DNA from: a bacterium Ga0077546
Lineage (GTDB): Bacteria > Cyanobacteriota > Vampirovibrionia > Obscuribacterales > Obscuribacteraceae
NCBI GenBank assembly: GCA_001464165.1
Contig: LNEX01000591.1
Location: 1 to 5,959, forward strand
Direction of reading: 5' to 3'
DNA: 5,959 bases
The notes beneath the pieces are model-generated. The model worked only from the letters and a program-made list of their open reading frames with translations, did no database searches and was not told the DNA's origin. Both the position numbers and the translations under genes were made by a program. Shown in pieces: positions 4,699 to 5,959 of the stretch (positions are counted from its first letter, which is position 1; every line of letters starts with the position of its first letter).

Positions 4699-4736
4699 TC
4701 TTTTGTGCCATCCCAGAAACCCAATGGAGGGTCGAA

Positions 4737-4976
4737 ATGCAGATACTAAATACAACGCCGTGGGGCAGAGTTCAAGAAACACAGACGATAGCACCAGGGG
4801 TCTTTTTCCTCTCCACGGCCAGCCATGGAGGCATCTTTCTATCGCCTGAAATCAACAGCACTGTCCCCGACAGTATCAAAGACATGACCTTTTGTGGCCA
4901 AGGTTTCCAAGGCTTTTACGAAGAAGACGAAGATGCCGAACTGGTGCGCCAGCTCTTGCCTCAGTTCTTCACTTGA
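4737..4976 (+). CDS. DUF7007-like small protein
   Basis: The product (79 aa) carries the pattern I associate with DUF7007, a domain of unknown function common on plasmids and phages. TPWGRVQ is at 7-13. IAPGVFFLSTASHGGIFLSP (18-37), in which the STASHGG block is the most characteristic part, follows. The acidic YEEDEDAELV is at 61-70. It corresponds to the domain alone, without additional modules. No signal peptide or membrane segment is present, so a cytoplasmic location is likely. ATG 4737 follows GGAGG (4726-4730) by six bases; the frame is open further upstream, but that part is Arg/Cys-rich and unlike protein. A structured leader (4622-4698) precedes it. The family assignment is from memory. 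Confidence 0.85.
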   Translation: MQILNTTPWGRVQETQTIAPGVFFLSTASHGGIFLSPEINSTVPDSIKDMTFCGQGFQGFYEEDEDAELVRQLLPQFFT

Positions 4977-4978
4977 TA

Positions 4979-5001
4979 GTTGCTCGATCAAATACAGCAA
5001 C
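4979..5001 (+). terminator. Possible weak terminator after DUF7007-like gene
   Basis: GTTGCT (4979-4984) pairs with AGCAAC (4996-5001) with an 11-base loop, three bases after the stop codon. A TTTTTT tract occurs only some 24 bases later (about 5026-5031), so this is not a canonical terminator. Confidence 0.25.
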
Positions 5002-5049
5002 AGAAAGAGCCGGTGAGCTGCTTACTTTTTTAGCGCTGACCGTGCGTGA

Positions 5050-5063
5050 AGCGCAAAAGCGCT
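5050..5063 (+). other. Small GCGC hairpin
   Basis: AGCGC (5050-5054) pairs with GCGCT (5059-5063) around AAAA. It sits just upstream of the long hairpin at 5087-5156 in the same non-coding gap. Confidence 0.35.
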
Positions 5064-5086
5064 CGCTGCCTGTGTTCTTTAATGGT

Positions 5087-5156
5087 AGCAATCTTGGCGC
5101 CACCGGAGTCAAGCCCCGCTGCGCTCTTCCGGCTTGTACTCCGGAGCCAAGTTGCT
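5087..5156 (+). other. Long near-perfect hairpin upstream of the 60-aa gene
   Basis: Four stacked stems are present. AGCAA (5087-5091) pairs with TTGCT (5152-5156), CTTGGC (5093-5098) with GCCAAG (5146-5151), CCGGAGT (5103-5109) with ACTCCGG (5138-5144), and CAAGCC (5110-5115) with GGCTTG (5131-5136). That is 24 base pairs with single-base bulges and one 4x1 internal loop. The 15-base apical loop holds CGCTGCGC (5117-5124). The stem ends 51 bases before the start codon at 5208. It could be a leader switch, a small RNA or a DNA cruciform. Confidence 0.75.
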
Positions 5157-5169
5157 CCTGCGTTAACAC

Positions 5170-5200
5170 GAGGCAGCGGAGCCTCAAAGCTAGGAGAGGC
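5170..5200 (+). promoter_or_regulatory. Possible competing hairpins over the SD of the 60-aa gene
   Basis: GCCTC (5181-5185) can pair either with GAGGC at 5170-5174 or with GAGGC at 5196-5200. The second partner covers part of the SD region AGGAGAGG (5192-5199). The two pairings exclude each other, the layout of a simple on/off switch. The stems are only five pairs, so chance is possible. Confidence 0.3.
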
Positions 5201-5207
5201 AAGAGAC

Positions 5208-5390
5208 ATGACACGCAAATTCGAAATCGAAGCTGGCAAGTTCGTAGCAGTAGGGACAACCAAGTATCAGGAGATGCTTGTAGACTACCGAGACAACATG
5301 ATCGAAAGCCAAGACCTGGAGCCCGGAGACTTCGCCTGGGAGTTCCGCCACGAGTTGATCGAAGAAATCATCCAAACAATTCGCGAGTGA
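5208..5390 (+). CDS. Small acidic protein of unknown function (60 aa)
   Basis: I do not recognise the family. The product begins with a basic/hydrophobic stretch that could be beta (TRKFEIEAGKFVAVG, 2-16), followed by acidic helices (EMLVDYRDNMIESQDLEPGD, 22-41) and an amphipathic C-terminal helix ending IEEIIQTIRE. It is strongly acidic overall, with no cysteines, signal peptide or membrane segment. ATG 5208 is chosen because AGGAGAGG (5192-5199) ends eight bases upstream; the open frame upstream of it runs through the long hairpin and is not protein-like. The gene follows a 24-bp leader hairpin and a possible SD switch and is closed by a terminator at 5408. Overlapping minus-strand frames are less likely because they lack an SD. 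Confidence 0.72.
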   Translation: MTRKFEIEAGKFVAVGTTKYQEMLVDYRDNMIESQDLEPGDFAWEFRHELIEEIIQTIRE

Positions 5391-5407
5391 GCAGATGGTT
5401 TGAAACT

Positions 5408-5452
5408 GGGAGGGGCGCTGCCCTTCCCCTTCCCCTTCTCCTTCTTTTTTTT
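5408..5452 (+). terminator. Rho-independent terminator with long pyrimidine tail
   Basis: GGGAGGGGC (5408-5416) pairs with GCCCTTCCC (5420-5428) over nine pairs with one G-T wobble around the loop GCT. A pure C/T tract then runs to 5452 and ends in eight Ts (5445-5452). The T run is 16 bases from the stem, which is unusually far. It closes the 60-aa gene against the convergent minus-strand gene. Confidence 0.65.
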
Positions 5453-5499
5453 GGCTTGAGCCAAAGTTAGTCAGGCCTTGGCGCTGGTGGCAACTATGG

Positions 5500-5859
5500 T
5501 CAAGGAACCAAAAATCCGTGGAACTCCCAAGGCATGCCACGAAAATCAATGCCGCTGCCAAAGCCACAGCTGTCAATTTTGCTTTTAACAAAGGGCCTGC
5601 CTTGTGTGCCTCTGGTTATTATTTCCTTGACTTGGTCGTTGACGACCAGGGCTGTAGCTTCCCATTGGCGGTGACCGTTGACGTAATAGACGCGGATTCT
5701 TCTTGCTGTGACTTGATTGCTTTTCTTACTCTCAGTGGTTTCTGGTGTATCGGCGACAGAAGTTCTAGGTACACACATTAGGCTTGGGACGGCTTGGCAT
5801 GGAGTCAAGCTGAACAAAGCGACTAAAGAAGTAGTTAAGAACACAGAAAATTTTGACAT
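5500..5859 (-). CDS. Predicted secreted protein of unknown function
   Basis: The product has 119 aa. It starts with a typical Sec signal peptide: MSKF, a hydrophobic core SVFLTTSLVALFSL (5-18), then TPCQA with likely signal peptidase I cleavage after A23. The mature part has a Ser/Thr/Lys-rich spacer, a strand-rich segment ARRIRVYYVNGHRQWEATAL with VVNDQVKEIITRG after it, and two cysteines (C29, C98) that could form a disulfide. TPC is a poor lipobox, so a lipoprotein is less likely. No family is recognised. The frame could start at 5901 (14 aa longer), but ATG 5859 puts the signal peptide at the N-terminus. Neither start has a clear SD. A 10-bp perfect hairpin (5869-5891) lies ten bases upstream. 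It is the only minus-strand gene called here and converges on the 5208 gene; overlapping plus-strand frames are less protein-like. Confidence 0.62.
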   Translation of the reverse strand: MSKFSVFLTTSLVALFSLTPCQAVPSLMCVPRTSVADTPETTESKKSNQVTARRIRVYYVNGHRQWEATALVVNDQVKEIITRGTQGRPFVKSKIDSCGFGSGIDFRGMPWEFHGFLVP

Positions 5860-5868
5860 TTTGAGACC

Positions 5869-5891
5869 GGGCATACACAAAGTGTATGCCC
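5869..5891. repeat. Perfect 10-bp inverted repeat beside the minus-strand gene start
   Basis: GGGCATACAC (5869-5878) and GTGTATGCCC (5882-5891) are perfect complements around AAA. In the minus-strand RNA it would fold as a tight hairpin ending ten bases before the ATG at 5859, where an SD would normally sit. As DNA it could instead be an operator. No T tract follows on either strand, so a terminator is unlikely. Confidence 0.7.
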
Positions 5892-5959
5892 CCAACTGCA
5901 TTGGCGGTCGCTAATAAATTTGCTATTTCCCTTGGGTGTTTGAGCTAGCACTTGGAAGA

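Larger units (their letters stand above)
4408..4736. other. Non-coding stretch before the DUF7007-like gene
   Basis: These 329 bases hold the stem at 4419-4439 and the structured leader at 4622-4698. Open frames on both strands here read as low-quality Arg/Cys-rich shadows without SD sites. No convincing promoter was found. Confidence 0.6.

Noticed and set aside
4215..4724. Minus-strand 169-aa frame
   Set aside because: Arg/Thr/Ser-rich shadow antisense to the 4132 gene and the structured leader, with no SD.
4892..5470. Plus-strand 192-aa frame
   Set aside because: Overlaps the DUF7007-like and 60-aa genes in another frame, is Arg-rich and ends in a leucine run translated from the pyrimidine tract.
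5483..5490. GCTGGTGG, identical to the E. coli Chi sequence
   Set aside because: Single copy, and the organism does not look like E. coli; Chi sequences differ among bacteria.
5190..5591. Minus-strand frame whose N-terminus looks like a lipoprotein signal (LIFVAC)
   Set aside because: It needs a TTG start with no SD, lies antisense to the SD-supported 5208 gene, overlaps the end of the better minus-strand gene, and becomes EGEGEG low complexity over the pyrimidine tract.
5717..5914. Plus-strand 65-aa frame with a hydrophobic start
   Set aside because: It is antisense to the minus-strand gene whose signal peptide and composition are more protein-like, and it has no convincing SD.
1..5959. 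CRISPR array, tRNA, rRNA or transposon ends
   Set aside because: No spaced identical repeats of CRISPR length, no T-loop motif in a cloverleaf context, no rRNA signature, and no transposase or paired terminal repeats were seen.

Overview
The window looks like accessory bacterial DNA, such as a large plasmid, prophage or integrated element. It holds short, mostly plus-strand genes separated by unusually long intergenic stretches, most genes with a strong Shine-Dalgarno (SD) site. Recognisable products are a sigma factor of ECF type, an HU-family DNA-binding protein, a protein resembling the phage Gp88 family, a single-stranded DNA-binding protein, and a small protein resembling DUF7007. Such genes often travel on plasmids and phages. 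No replication initiator, integrase, transposase, capsid or conjugation gene is present, so the type of element cannot be fixed. The moderate GC content and the cyanobacterial flavour of HU suggest a Cyanobacteria-lineage host, possibly a non-photosynthetic Melainabacteria-like one. That is a weak inference.

Layout. 1-263: upstream region of the sigma gene, with a dyad and a 16-bp tandem repeat. 264-830: sigma factor, closed by a terminator at 859-882. 911-1273: candidate promoter, three 13-bp repeats and a small TPR-like ORF. 1371-1802: perfect palindrome, candidate promoter and the TTG-started HU gene, then a strong terminator at 1937-1977. 2023-2870: Gp88-like gene whose SD is buried in a predicted hairpin. 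2871-3415: pyrimidine-rich non-coding stretch with one or two terminators and a structured ssb leader. 3416-3808: ssb, followed by a 13-bp terminator stem. 3953-4060: a large nested inverted repeat. 4132-4407: small conserved-looking protein. 4622-4976: structured leader and DUF7007-like gene. 5087-5390: long hairpin and a 60-aa acidic protein, then a terminator. 5500-5859, minus strand: a predicted secreted protein converging on the preceding gene.

From about 2.8 kb onward the plus strand is rich in the hexamer CGCTGC (11 copies by eye; none before). The longer form CGCTGCGC lies in an unpaired part of three predicted leader hairpins, ahead of ssb, the DUF7007-like gene and the 60-aa gene. 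Together with the large nested repeat and the masked SD of the Gp88-like gene, this suggests RNA structure is a common regulatory theme. HU, SSB and the sigma factor would suit an element that manages its own DNA and transcription. A joint pathway is inferred, not shown.
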